Of a stretch of DNA of 64,000 nt, positions 8,017 to 16,409 are shown in pieces. The notes below the pieces were generated by a model. It worked only from the letters and a program-made list of their open reading frames with translations. It did not search any database and was not told the origin of the DNA. A program made the position numbers and the translations under genes. The stretch's first letter is position 1. Each line of letters opens with the position of its first letter. The stretch lies in NCBI RefSeq assembly GCF_023515955.1, contig NZ_CP097322.1, positions 4,388,501 through 4,452,500 on the forward strand, given 5' to 3'. This DNA is from Streptomyces sp. RerS4. GTDB lineage: Bacteria; Actinomycetota; Actinomycetes; Streptomycetales; Streptomycetaceae.

Positions 8017-8895
8017 TCAGACGACCAGGTCCTGGTCCTCGGTTCCCGTGACTCCCGTGGTGCCCGTGCGGTGGGGGGCGGAGGAGGCGGGGCGGGTGCC
8101 CCGGACCGGCCCGTCGAGGGCGCGGCGGACGGCCGTGATCACGGCCGGATGGACCGGCAGCGCGAGGTGTCCGATGCCGGTGACCTGGATGTTCGTCGCG
8201 TCCAGGTCCGGGTGCTCGATACGGGCCGTGTCCGGCGGCGCCATCAGCGCGTCGAACTCGCTCCAGAACGCCACGCAGCGGGTGCGGCAGCCGGGCGCGG
8301 GCGCGCGCAGCTCGGCCATGACCTCCGAGTCGGGCCGCATCTGGCGGACCAGGGGATGCGCGTCCATGAAGGGGGCGACGCGGGTGCCGGAGTGCGGGGT
8401 GCCGAGGGTGATCAGCGTCCGCACGCGCGTGTCGCCGCCGAGCCGCTGGACGTGGTACCGGCCGATCAGGCCGCCCAGGCTGTGCCCCACCAGGTCCACC
8501 CGGTCCTGCCCGGAGCGCTCGCACAGCTCCTCGATCCGGCGGCCGATCCGGCGGGCGGTCTCCCGCAGGTCGCGGGTGAAGGGGGAGTAGTTGTACGTCT
8601 CCACGCGCCGGCGCCCGCCCGCGGCGAGGGCGCGGCGCAGCAGGACGAAGACCGACCGGTTGTCGGTGAACCCGTGCAGCAGCAGGACCGGCGGCAGCTC
8701 CGCGGCGGAGGCGGACGCGTCGGCGGGCGCGTCGGCCGGGCGGGGGGCCTCGGGGCGTTCCTCGCGGACGCCGGTGGGGTAGAGGAGCAGGTGCCCCGTC
8801 AACACCAGCGCCTCCAGGACGGCGGCCCGCAGGGCTGCTCCGGAGCGGGCTGCTCCGGAAAAGGACGTGGGCGGCGGCACGATCGTGAGCCCCAT
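8017..8895 (-). CDS. Alpha/beta-hydrolase, triacylglycerol lipase/esterase type
   Basis: 292 aa from the ATG at 8895, which has a strong AGGGGAGG site 7 bases upstream; longer frames upstream lack one. Visible motifs are LLLHGFTDN (oxyanion-hole HG), the nucleophile elbow GHSLGG, LGTPHSG, and a late Asp (FWSEFDALM) and His (TGIGHLALP) to complete the triad. This arrangement is typical of the streptomycete lipase family with a PGAP1/LipA-like fold. There is an N-terminal hydrophobic stretch (LRAAVLEALVLTGHLLLY) but no clear signal peptide. The substrate is unknown. It is divergent from the B12-binding gene, with no obvious functional link. Confidence 0.8.
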   Translation of the reverse strand: MGLTIVPPPTSFSGAARSGAALRAAVLEALVLTGHLLLYPTGVREERPEAPRPADAPADASASAAELPPVLLLHGFTDNRSVFVLLRRALAAGGRRRVETYNYSPFTRDLRETARRIGRRIEELCERSGQDRVDLVGHSLGGLIGRYHVQRLGGDTRVRTLITLGTPHSGTRVAPFMDAHPLVRQMRPDSEVMAELRAPAPGCRTRCVAFWSEFDALMAPPDTARIEHPDLDATNIQVTGIGHLALPVHPAVITAVRRALDGPVRGTRPASSAPHRTGTTGVTGTEDQDLVV

Positions 8896-8944
8896 CGACG
8901 GCCTCCCCTGGACCTCTTGGGTACGGGGCCGTGCTGCCGATACG

Positions 8945-8987
8945 GCCCCGCCACCGTGCCGTGCGGCTGGCGGCGCGGTGGCGGGGC
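8945..8987. repeat. Inverted repeat between the lipase and B12-subunit genes
   Basis: Perfect 12-bp arms GCCCCGCCACCG (8945-8956) and CGGTGGCGGGGC (8976-8987) with a 19-base loop. It lies about 50 bp upstream of the lipase start, so it could be a leader hairpin of that transcript. Confidence 0.5.
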
Positions 8988-9076
8988 GACTGAACGGTGA
9001 TGAATCAACGGCGTCCCACGTGTGATTTCCCCCTCGTGATTGACCGCGAAACGGCGCCGTGCGCAATGCTGTACTT

Positions 9077-9086
9077 AACGTTCGTT
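9077..9086. promoter_or_regulatory. Small palindrome in the icmB leader
   Basis: AACG-TT-CGTT, 18 bases upstream of the ATG and next to the ribosome-binding site. It resembles half-sites used by TetR-family regulators, but it is short. TTGACC at 9040-9045 may be a -35 with a poor -10. Confidence 0.25.
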
Positions 9087-9104
9087 CACTCGGGAGGCAG
9101 TGCG

Positions 9105-9509
9105 ATGGGTGTGACCGGTCCGATCCGTGTGGTGGTGGCCAAGCCGGGTCTCGACGGCCACGACCGCGGCGCCAAGGTGATCGCGCGTGCGCTGCGGGAC
9201 GCGGGCATGGAGGTCATCTACACGGGCCTCCACCAGACCCCCGAGCAGATCGTGGACACCGCCATCCAGGAGGACGCGGACGCCATCGGCCTCTCGATCC
9301 TCTCCGGCGCCCACAACACGCTGTTCGTGCGCGTCATCGAGCTGCTCAAGGAGCGCGACGCGGCCGACATCAAGGTCTTCGGCGGCGGGATCATCCCCGA
9401 GGACGACATCGCCCCCCTGAAGGAGAAGGGCGTGGCCGAGATCTTCACCCCGGGCGCCACGACCACCGCGATCGTCGACTGGGTCAACGCCAACGTCCGT
9501 CAGGCCTGA
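9105..9509 (+). CDS. icmB: Stand-alone cobalamin-binding (small) subunit of an acyl-CoA mutase, IcmB-like
   Basis: 134 aa, starting at the ATG behind GGGAGG. The protein is a single B12-binding Rossmann-like domain. It has the DxHxxG signature (Asp17, His19, Gly22), whose His replaces the dimethylbenzimidazole ligand of cobalamin, then SILS (64-67) and GGG (93-95). Length and sequence fit the small subunit of isobutyryl-CoA mutase (about 136 aa in Streptomyces). Such subunits act only with a separate large, acyl-CoA-binding subunit; none is adjacent. The only large subunit in the window is at 55402-56994. Family assignment is secure; the symbol rests on similarity, and the true partner is unknown. 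Confidence 0.85.
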   Translation: MGVTGPIRVVVAKPGLDGHDRGAKVIARALRDAGMEVIYTGLHQTPEQIVDTAIQEDADAIGLSILSGAHNTLFVRVIELLKERDAADIKVFGGGIIPEDDIAPLKEKGVAEIFTPGATTTAIVDWVNANVRQA

Positions 9510-9529
9510 CGCTCCCCGATTTCCCCGCT

Positions 9530-9555
9530 CCCGCCCGCCGGATCAGGCGGGCGGG
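9530..9555. terminator. Bidirectional terminator between icmB and the DUF5691 gene
   Basis: Perfect 10-bp stem CCCGCCCGCC/GGCGGGCGGG with the loop GGATCA. The loop contains the stop codon of the minus-strand gene. Confidence 0.65.
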
Positions 9556-11134
9556 GCCAGTTCGGCGAGCATCGTCGCGCGCAGCCGCAGGGTGGCCACC
9601 AGGCGTTGGAACGCCTCCGCCCAGTACGCGGCGGCGCCGGGCGAGGCCTCCGGGGGCTCCGCGTCGGCGGCCGTCAGCGCGGCCAGGCGGTCCGCTTCCG
9701 CCGGGTCGAGGCAGCGCTCCGCGAGGCCCATCACCCCGCTGAAGCTCCACGGGTAGCTGCCCGCCTCGCGGGCCGCGTCCAGCGCGTCCACCACGGCCCG
9801 GCCCAGCGCCCCGGCCCACGGCACCCGGCACACGCCGAGCAGCTGGAACGCCTCCGACAGCCCGTGGGCCCGTACGAACTCGGCGACCCACGCGGCCCGT
9901 TCCCCCTCGGGCAGGGTCTCCAGCAGCTTCGCCCGCTCCGCCAACGAGGCCGTCCCCGGACCCGCGGCCGGCGGCGCGGCGGCCTGCCCGAGCAGGGCCT
10001 TCGACCAGGCGGCGTCACGCTGGCGCACCGCCGCCCGGCACCAGGCCGCGTGCAGCTCCTCCGCCCAACCCTCCGCCACCGGCAGCGCCACGATCTCGGC
10101 CGGACCGAGCCCGCCGAACCGCTCCCGCCAGCAGGACAGCGGAGCCGCCTCCACCAGCTGGCCGAGCCACCAGGCCCGCTCGCCCCGCCCGGCCGGCGGC
10201 CGCTTCACCACCCCGTCGCGCAGCATCCCCGCGTCGCATTCCGCCGGCGGCTCCACGCCCTCCGGCCCCACGCAGGCCAGGGCCCGCCGCGCCATCCGGC
10301 CGGCCAGCGCCGAACCCGGCAGCGCCGACAGCAACTCCGCCGCCGTCGCCCGGACGTTGCGGCTGCGGTCGCCCAACGCCGCCTCCAGGAACGGCTCGTC
10401 CGCCGGGGACAGCCCGACCCGCAGCGAGTCGAGGAACATCAGCCGGTCCTCGGCCCGCTCCGTGGCCCAGGTCGTCTCCAGCAGGCGCAGCGCCGCCGCC
10501 GGATCGGCCGCCCGTACGAGGCCCAACAGCGCGACCCGCTCGGCGAACAGCCCCTCCTCCCACAGCCGGGCCACCGCCTCCCGGTCGGCCGGGTCGGGCA
10601 GCCCCCCGGCGCCGCCCGCGGTACCGCGCAGCGCGAACCGCCAGTCCGGGTTGAGCCGGGCCAGCCACCGCCCGCGCGCCCCGGCCAGGGCCAGCGCGCG
10701 CGGCCGCAGGTCCGTCCGGGCGCGGGCGGCGTCCAGCAGGGCGGGGACCAGCGCCGACGGCGCCCGGTACCCGTACCGCTCGGCGGTGGCCAGCCACTGC
10801 GGGAGCAGCTCCGTCAGGTCCGGGGCCGCTCCCGGCGGTGGCCGCCGCCGGTGGCGGTCCGTCCCGCCAAGAGCTGCGCCAGCCGGACGCGGGCGGCCTC
10901 CGGTGGGGCAGGCCGGGGATCGTGCGGCGCGGGCCGGGGCCGGCGCGCGGCCTCGGCGGGCCGCAGCCCGGCGCGGCGGCGCACCGTCCCCAGGGCCGCC
11001 GCGTCGAGCAGTGCCTCCGGCGTGCCGCCCCGCCGCGCCGTCCCCAGCAGCGCCGTCGCGACCAGTTCCTCCCACGCCACGGGCTCCGCGTGCCCCCGCG
11101 TGTCCCGCGTCCCGCTTCCGTCGGCGTTCCGCAC
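9543..11134 (-). CDS. DUF5691-like protein, interrupted by one frameshift
   Basis: Restored length is about 530 aa. The N terminus reads in one frame from the GTG at 11134, which has an excellent AGGGAGGGG site: EELVATALLGTARRGG, then LLDAAALGTVRRRAGLRP. The rest reads in another frame from about 10850 to 9543 (LTELLPQWLATAERYGYRAP onward). One base appears to be missing in the GC-rich stretch around 10830-10850; one extra G in the GGGA run would join the frames. The product is a helical, HEAT-like protein with no catalytic motif that I can see. From memory, such proteins occur beside SWIM and MoxR/VWA genes in actinobacteria; the function is unknown. It lies downstream of the SWIM gene on the same strand. 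Sequencing error is more likely than decay. Confidence 0.7.
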
Positions 11135-11464
11135 CGATCCCCTCCCTCGTGTCCCCGGCCCGCGTCGTGTCGTGTGTCGTGTGTGGTCTGTCGTCTGTCG
11201 TCTGTCGTGTTCCGGCTCCGGCCCCGCCCCCTGTGCGGGACCGGAGCGCGCTTCAGCTGGCGTGGTTGTCGTTCACCAGAGCCCCCGCTCCTTTTCGTCC
11301 CCCCGACGACGGCGCCCCCGCGCCGCCGCTCCCCCTCGCCGTGCTCCTCCTTCTGTTTCCTCCGGCCGCCGTCACCGGCGGACCGTCCCGTACGCGCCCT
11401 CGCGCGCCCCTCGCGCGCCCCCGTTACGCGCCTCCCGGCGCGCCCCCCGCTTCCGCGTCCCGCG
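11135..11464. other. 330-bp gap between the SWIM and DUF5691 genes, with a simple repeat
   Basis: No gene is supported. Between about 11160 and 11210 the plus strand is a run of short units (GTCGTGT, GTCGTCT) repeated about seven times. The rest is pyrimidine-rich with several CGCGCCCC blocks. If the two minus-strand genes form one transcript, this is an unusually long intercistronic stretch. Confidence 0.6.
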
Positions 11465-12820
11465 TCACCCCAGCGCGATGACCTCCGCCGTGCGCGGATG
11501 CCATGCCGTCAGGGGGGTGAAGCCGCGGTGGCCGCATTCGCCGAAGACCGTGACGGGCCCGCCGCCCGAGAGGGCGGCCAGCTGCCACAGGCCCGACCGG
11601 GAACCGCCGCCGGCGAGTGTCACCGGCAGCGCGGACGTCCCCTCCGCGTCCGCGAGCTGCCAGGCCCCGTCACCCGATTCCCCCGGTATCGGGATCACCG
11701 GGCCCAGGACCACCGGCCAGGACTCCAGCCACGGGTCCACCCGCAGCGCGGCCCCGTACGCGGCCAGCGCCTCGGCCGTACCCACCCCCACCGGAGCCCG
11801 ACCGGCCGGCGCGGCCGCCGCGGCGCGGTCCGCCTGGTCCGCGAGGTCCGCCCGCAGTCCCGCCGACCCGGGCCGGAAGCGGGCTTCCGCCTCCAGCGCC
11901 AGCCCGACGGGCAGCGCCACCCCGGGCGGCCGGCCCGGCGGCCCGAAGTCCAGCACCAGGGCCGGGCGCCGGCTCCCCAGCCCCCACAGCCAGATCCGGC
12001 GGGTGGTGAGGCGGCCGTCCGGGGACACCGAGTCGTACTGGGCCAGTACGAGCCAGTGGTCCCGGACGGTCTCCCCGCCCGCCGGTGTCGGCAGCCCGAC
12101 CCGGCTCCGTACGGTCGCGGCCAACGGCTCCGGCAGCCCGGACACCCCCAACCAGGCCTTGTTCAGCAGGTGCAGCAGCGCGAACTCCTCAAGCATCCGG
12201 GCCGGCCGGTCGGGCCCGCAACCGGGTATTTCCCCCAACTCCCGTACCCGCGCGGCCAGTCCGGGCGCCTGGGCGTCGACCATGCGGGCGGCCGTCTCCT
12301 CCCAGGTCGCGGACCCCGTCCGCTCCTGGTCCGCGAGCCCGGACCGCAGCAGGTCCGCGAGCCGCCGCTCCAGCTCGACGGCGCCCGCCGTGACGCGCTC
12401 CGCCCGCCGCCGCGCCCGCCGCAGGGCGGCCTCCGCGTCCACCGGTGCGGCCGGTCCGGCGGCGGCGCGCGCGGCCTTCGCGGCGCGGTCGTTCAGCCAC
12501 CGGCCCGCCCAGTCCGGCGGCTCGGCCGGCTCCTCCACCCCCTCGCCCGCCCACAGCAGCAACAGCCCCAGCGCGTGCTTGCACGGGAACTTCCGGCTCG
12601 GGCAGGAGCAGTGGTACGCCGGACCCGTCAGGTCCACGACCGTCCGGTACGGCGTCCTTCCACTGCCCTCGCACGACCCCCACACCGCACCGGAAGCGGA
12701 ACCTCCGGTATGGGACCACGGGCCTGCCCTGCCGAGCTCTTCCCCCGCCGCGCGTGACGCTTCGTCAGGCGCCAGGGCGAGCACCTGTTCCGCTGTCCGG
12801 CGGACCCCCTGTCCAGTCAT
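11465..12820 (-). CDS. SWIM zinc-finger protein
   Basis: 451 aa from the ATG at 12820. The N-terminal SWIM motif CxCx6CxH is Cys71, Cys73, Cys80, His82 (in YHCSCPSRKFPCKHA), a zinc-binding fold that contacts DNA or protein. The remaining 360 residues are Ala/Leu/Arg-rich, mostly helical, with no recognised enzyme motif. The start is supported by a damage-type promoter whose -10 ends 7 bases before the ATG, so the message is probably leaderless, which also explains the poor ribosome-binding site. It heads the left arm of the five-gene cluster, with the DUF5691-like gene downstream and the MoxR arm divergent. The function is unknown; it is probably the recognition or adaptor part of the system. 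Confidence 0.8.
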   Translation of the reverse strand: MTGQGVRRTAEQVLALAPDEASRAAGEELGRAGPWSHTGGSASGAVWGSCEGSGRTPYRTVVDLTGPAYHCSCPSRKFPCKHALGLLLLWAGEGVEEPAEPPDWAGRWLNDRAAKAARAAAGPAAPVDAEAALRRARRRAERVTAGAVELERRLADLLRSGLADQERTGSATWEETAARMVDAQAPGLAARVRELGEIPGCGPDRPARMLEEFALLHLLNKAWLGVSGLPEPLAATVRSRVGLPTPAGGETVRDHWLVLAQYDSVSPDGRLTTRRIWLWGLGSRRPALVLDFGPPGRPPGVALPVGLALEAEARFRPGSAGLRADLADQADRAAAAAPAGRAPVGVGTAEALAAYGAALRVDPWLESWPVVLGPVIPIPGESGDGAWQLADAEGTSALPVTLAGGGSRSGLWQLAALSGGGPVTVFGECGHRGFTPLTAWHPRTAEVIALG

Positions 12821-12827
12821 GGAAACC

Positions 12828-12850
12828 ACCGTAGGCACCCCCACTGACAA
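12828..12850 (-). promoter_or_regulatory. PafBC-type DNA-damage promoter, left arm (SWIM gene)
   Basis: On the minus strand, TTGTCAGTG (12850-12842), exactly 8 bases, TACGGT (12833-12828). This is a full match to the actinobacterial RecA-independent damage promoter TTGTCRGTG-N8-TANNNT. The ATG follows 7 bases after the -10, giving a leaderless transcript. Confidence 0.75.
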
Positions 12851-12887
12851 TCGCTCTGACCTGCAACAACCCTGCGAACACGGGCTG

Positions 12888-12910
12888 TTGTCAGTGGCAT
12901 GGTGCACGGT
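12888..12910 (+). promoter_or_regulatory. PafBC-type DNA-damage promoter, right arm (MoxR gene)
   Basis: TTGTCAGTG (12888-12896), 8 bases, CACGGT (12905-12910). The upstream element matches the consensus fully; the -10 has C in place of the first T. Together with the left-arm element it forms a 10-bp inverted repeat CCACTGACAA (12841-12850) and TTGTCAGTGG (12888-12897). Confidence 0.6.
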
Positions 12911-12954
12911 GGGAACAGCAGTCGGGAACGGCTGTCGAGCATTGGAGGGGGAGC

Positions 12955-14061
12955 ATGACCATGCCCGAGAACAGCACCGGTACCGAGGCGCTGCGCCCGC
13001 ACGCCGAAGACGCCTTCGCGCACGAACTGAAAGCCCTGGACGCCGCCGACGACCGGCCCCGCCCGGCCCGCTGGAAGCTCTCCCCGTGGGCCGTCGCCGC
13101 CTACCTGCTCGGCGCCACCCTTCCCGACGGCACCGTCATCACCCCCAAGTACGTCGGCCCGCGCAGGATCGTCGAGGTCGCCGTCACCACGCTCGCCACC
13201 GACCGCGCCCTGCTCCTGCTCGGCGTCCCCGGCACCGCCAAGACCTGGGTGTCCGAACACCTCGCCGCCGCCGTCAGCGGGGACTCCACCCTCCTCGTCC
13301 AGGGCACCGCCGGCACCCCCGAGGAAGCCATCCGCTACGGCTGGAACTACGCCCGGCTCCTCGCCCACGGCCCCAGCCGCGAGGCGCTCGTCCCGAGCCC
13401 CGTCATGCGGGCCATGGCCGACGGGATGACCGCCCGCGTCGAGGAGCTCACCCGCATCCCCGCCGACGTCCAGGACTCCCTCATCACCGTCCTGTCCGAG
13501 AAGACCCTCCCCGTACCGGAGCTCGGCCAGGAGGTGCAGGCCGTGCGCGGCTTCAACCTCATCGCCACCGCCAACGACCGCGACCGCGGGGTCAACGAGC
13601 TGTCCAGCGCCCTGCGCCGGCGCTTCAACACCGTCGTCCTGCCGCTGCCCGCCACCGCCGACGCCGAGGTCGACATCGTCGCCCGCCGCGTCGACCAGAT
13701 GGGCCGCGCCCTCGACCTGCCCGCCGTGCCCGAGGGGCTGGAGGAGATCCGTCGGGTCGTGACCGTCTTCCGGGAACTGCGCGACGGCGTCACCACCGAC
13801 GGCCGCACGAAGGTGAAGTCGCCCAGCGGCACCCTGTCCACCGCCGAGGCCATCTCCGTGGTCACCGGCGGCCTGGCCCTCGCCGCCCACTTCGGGGACG
13901 GCGTCCTGCGCCCCTCCGACGTGGCCGCCGGGATCCTCGGCGCCGTCGTCCGCGACCCGGCCGCCGACCGGGTCGTGTGGCAGGAGTACCTGGAGGCCGT
14001 CGTCCGCGAGCGGGACGGCTGGAAGGACTTCTACCGCGCCTGCCGGGAGGTGACGGCATGA
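12955..14061 (+). CDS. MoxR-family AAA+ ATPase
   Basis: 368 aa, ATG with GGAGGGGG upstream. Walker A GVPGTAKT is at residues 90-97. The Walker B region is the MoxR-style VEELTRIPADVQDSLITVL with an E-rich variant, followed by sensor 1 (FNLIATANDRD) and an arginine finger region (SSALRRRFN). MoxR ATPases act with VWA-domain partners as chaperones that remodel or load metals and ligands into target complexes, and such a partner is encoded two genes downstream. The next gene overlaps by 4 bases (ATGA), indicating coupling. Expression is probably from the damage-type promoter 45 bp upstream. Confidence 0.92.
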   Translation: MTMPENSTGTEALRPHAEDAFAHELKALDAADDRPRPARWKLSPWAVAAYLLGATLPDGTVITPKYVGPRRIVEVAVTTLATDRALLLLGVPGTAKTWVSEHLAAAVSGDSTLLVQGTAGTPEEAIRYGWNYARLLAHGPSREALVPSPVMRAMADGMTARVEELTRIPADVQDSLITVLSEKTLPVPELGQEVQAVRGFNLIATANDRDRGVNELSSALRRRFNTVVLPLPATADAEVDIVARRVDQMGRALDLPAVPEGLEEIRRVVTVFRELRDGVTTDGRTKVKSPSGTLSTAEAISVVTGGLALAAHFGDGVLRPSDVAAGILGAVVRDPAADRVVWQEYLEAVVRERDGWKDFYRACREVTA

Positions 14062-16327
14062 GCCGCGCGGCCGGGGGACCGCTGCTGCTGGGCGTGCGCC
14101 ACCACGGACCCGGCTCGGCGCGCGCGGTCCGGGCGGCCCTCGACGCCGCCCGGCCCGCGGCCGTGCTCATCGAGGGCCCGCCCGAGGGCGACGCGCTGCT
14201 CGCCCTCGCCGCCGAACCGGGCATGCGCCCGCCCGTCGCCCTGCTCGCCCACGCGGCGGACGACCCGGCGCGGGCGGCGTTCTGGCCGTTCGCCGCGTTC
14301 TCCCCGGAGTGGGTCGCGATCCGCTGGGCGCAGGGGGCCGGCGTACCGGTCCGCTTCATCGACCTCCCCGCCGCGCACGCCCTGGCCTCTGGCCCCGAGG
14401 CCGACGGAGGGGAAGAGGGCGGCGAGGAGGCCGACTCCGTACGGGTGGACCCCCTCGCGGTGCTGGCCGAGACCGCCGGCTACGACGACCCCGAGCGCTG
14501 GTGGGAGGACGTGGTCGAACACCGGGGCGGCGGACCGACCGACGCCCTCGCCGCCTTCGCGGCCCTCGGCGAGGCCATGACCGTCCTGCGCGAGGCGTAC
14601 GGGGACGGCGGCCGGCCCCGCGACCTGGCCCGCGAGGCGCACATGCGGCAGCGGATGCGGGCCGCCCGGCGGGAGTTCGGCGACGCGTACGCCGTGGTGT
14701 GCGGCGCCTGGCACGTCCCGGCCCTGCGGGCCAAGACCACCGTCGCCGCCGACAAGGCCCTGCTCACCGGCCTGCCCAAGGTCAAGGTGGAAACCACCTG
14801 GGTGCCCTGGACGCACCGCAGGCTCGCCCGGTCCGGCGGGTACGGCGCGGGCATCACCTCGCCCGGCTGGTACGCGCACCTGTTCGCGGCCCCGGACCGC
14901 CCCGTCGAGCGGTGGCTGACCAAGGTCGCCGGGCTGCTCCGGTCGGAGGACCGGCAGGTCTCCTCCGCCCACGTCATCGAGGCGGTGCGACTCGCCGAGA
15001 CCCTGGCCGCGCTGCGCGGGCGTCCGCTGGCCGGACTGACCGAGACGCTGGAAGCGGTGCGGGCGGTGATGTGCGACGGCTCGGACCTGCCGCTCGCGCT
15101 GATCGAGGACCGCCTCGTCGTCGGCGACGTGCTCGGCGAGGTCCCGGAGGCGGCGCCCGTCGTCCCCCTCCAGCGGGACCTGACGCGCCGGCAGCGCTCG
15201 CTGAGACTCAAGGCCGAGGCGCGGCCGCGCGAGGTGGAGCTCGACCTGCGCAAGGACACCGACGCCGCCAAGTCCCTGCTGCTGCACCGGCTGAGACTGC
15301 TCGGGGTCGACTGGGGCGTTCCCACCGCCGCCCGGAGCGGCACCGGCACCTTCCGGGAGACCTGGCGGCTGTGCTGGGAGCCCGAGCTGTCGGTGCGGGT
15401 CGCCGAGGCGGGCATCTGGGGCACCACCGTCCTGGGCGCGGCCACCGCCAAGGCCGAGGCGCGGGCGGCCGGCGCGGCGGAGCTGGGCGAGGTCACGGCG
15501 CTGGCCGAGCGGTGCCTGCTCGCCGGGCTGTCCGAGGCGCTGCCCGCCGTGCTGCGCGCGCTCGCCGACCGCGCCGCGCTGGACACCGATGTGGCGCGGC
15601 TCGCCAAGGCCCTGCCGGCGCTGGCCCGTTCGCTGCGGTACGGCGACGTCCGGGGACCGACGCGGCGGCCCTCGCGGCGGTGGCGGCCGGGCTCGCGGAG
15701 CGGATATGCGTGGCGCTGCCGCCGGCCTGCGCGGCCGGGCTCGACGCCGACGCGGCGGCGGAGCTGCGGGCCCACGTGGACGGCGTACACGGAGCGATCG
15801 GGCTGCTGGGGGACCGGGACGGGCTGCGCGAGCGTTGGTCGGCGGTGCTGGTGGCGCTGGCCGGGCGGGAGGGCGTACCCGGGGTGATCCGGGGCCGGGC
15901 GGCCCGGCTGCTGCTGGACGAGGGCCGGCTGCCGGCCGGGGAGACGGCCCGGCTGATGGGCCTCGCCCTGTCCCCGGCGGTCGCCCCGGCCGACGCGGCG
16001 GGCTGGATCGAGGGCTTCGCGGGCGGCGGTTCGGGCGGCGGCACGCTGCTGGTCCACGACGAGCGGCTGCTCGCGCTGATCGACGCCTGGCTGGTGTCCG
16101 TGCCGGAGCGGGCGTTCGTCGACGTCCTGCCCCTGCTGCGGCGCACGTTCGGGGCGTACGAGCCGGGGGTGCGGCGGACCCTGGGCGAGCTGGTCCGCCG
16201 CGGACCGGGCGGCCGCCCCGCCGGCGACGCGCGTGAGGCCCCCGAGGGCTTCGCCCCGCACCTGGACCCGGCACGCGCCGACGCCGCCGCCGAGGTGGTC
16301 CACCTCCTCCTCACGGCGGCCGCCTGA
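14058..16327 (+). CDS. DUF5682-like protein, interrupted by one frameshift
   Basis: Restored length is about 756 aa. Starts at ATG 14058, overlapping moxR by 4 bases. The N terminus GVRHHGPGSARAV plus VLIEGPPEGD is characteristic of the DUF5682 family and recalls the TraB/ChaN-type fold. CGAWHVPAL and WVPWTHRRL follow. At 15645-15660 the frame breaks after RYGDVRG; adding one G to the GGGG run there gives VRGTDAAALAAV and an open frame to 16327. The C-terminal third is helical. No catalytic role is known. As it sits between the ATPase and the VWA gene, it probably forms the client or scaffold of the complex. The break looks like a homopolymer error, but a real mutation cannot be excluded. Confidence 0.75.
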
Positions 16328-16409
16328 CGGCACGCGGCGAGGCCGGGCGGACGGACCCGCGCCCTTGAGGCGCGGTGCAGACGAAGTCGAGAGCCAAGGG
16401 GGACGACAC

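Noticed and set aside
4808..8590. A 1260-codon open frame on the plus strand across pcrA and the M23 gene
   Set aside because: It runs through two conserved genes in other frames, has Arg/Pro/Gly-rich meaningless protein, and reflects the lack of stops in GC-rich DNA.
9606..15887. A 2093-codon plus-strand open frame covering the SWIM, DUF5691 and MoxR genes
   Set aside because: Only its last part coincides with the real DUF5682 frame; the rest is antisense or out-of-frame to recognised proteins and has no start signal.
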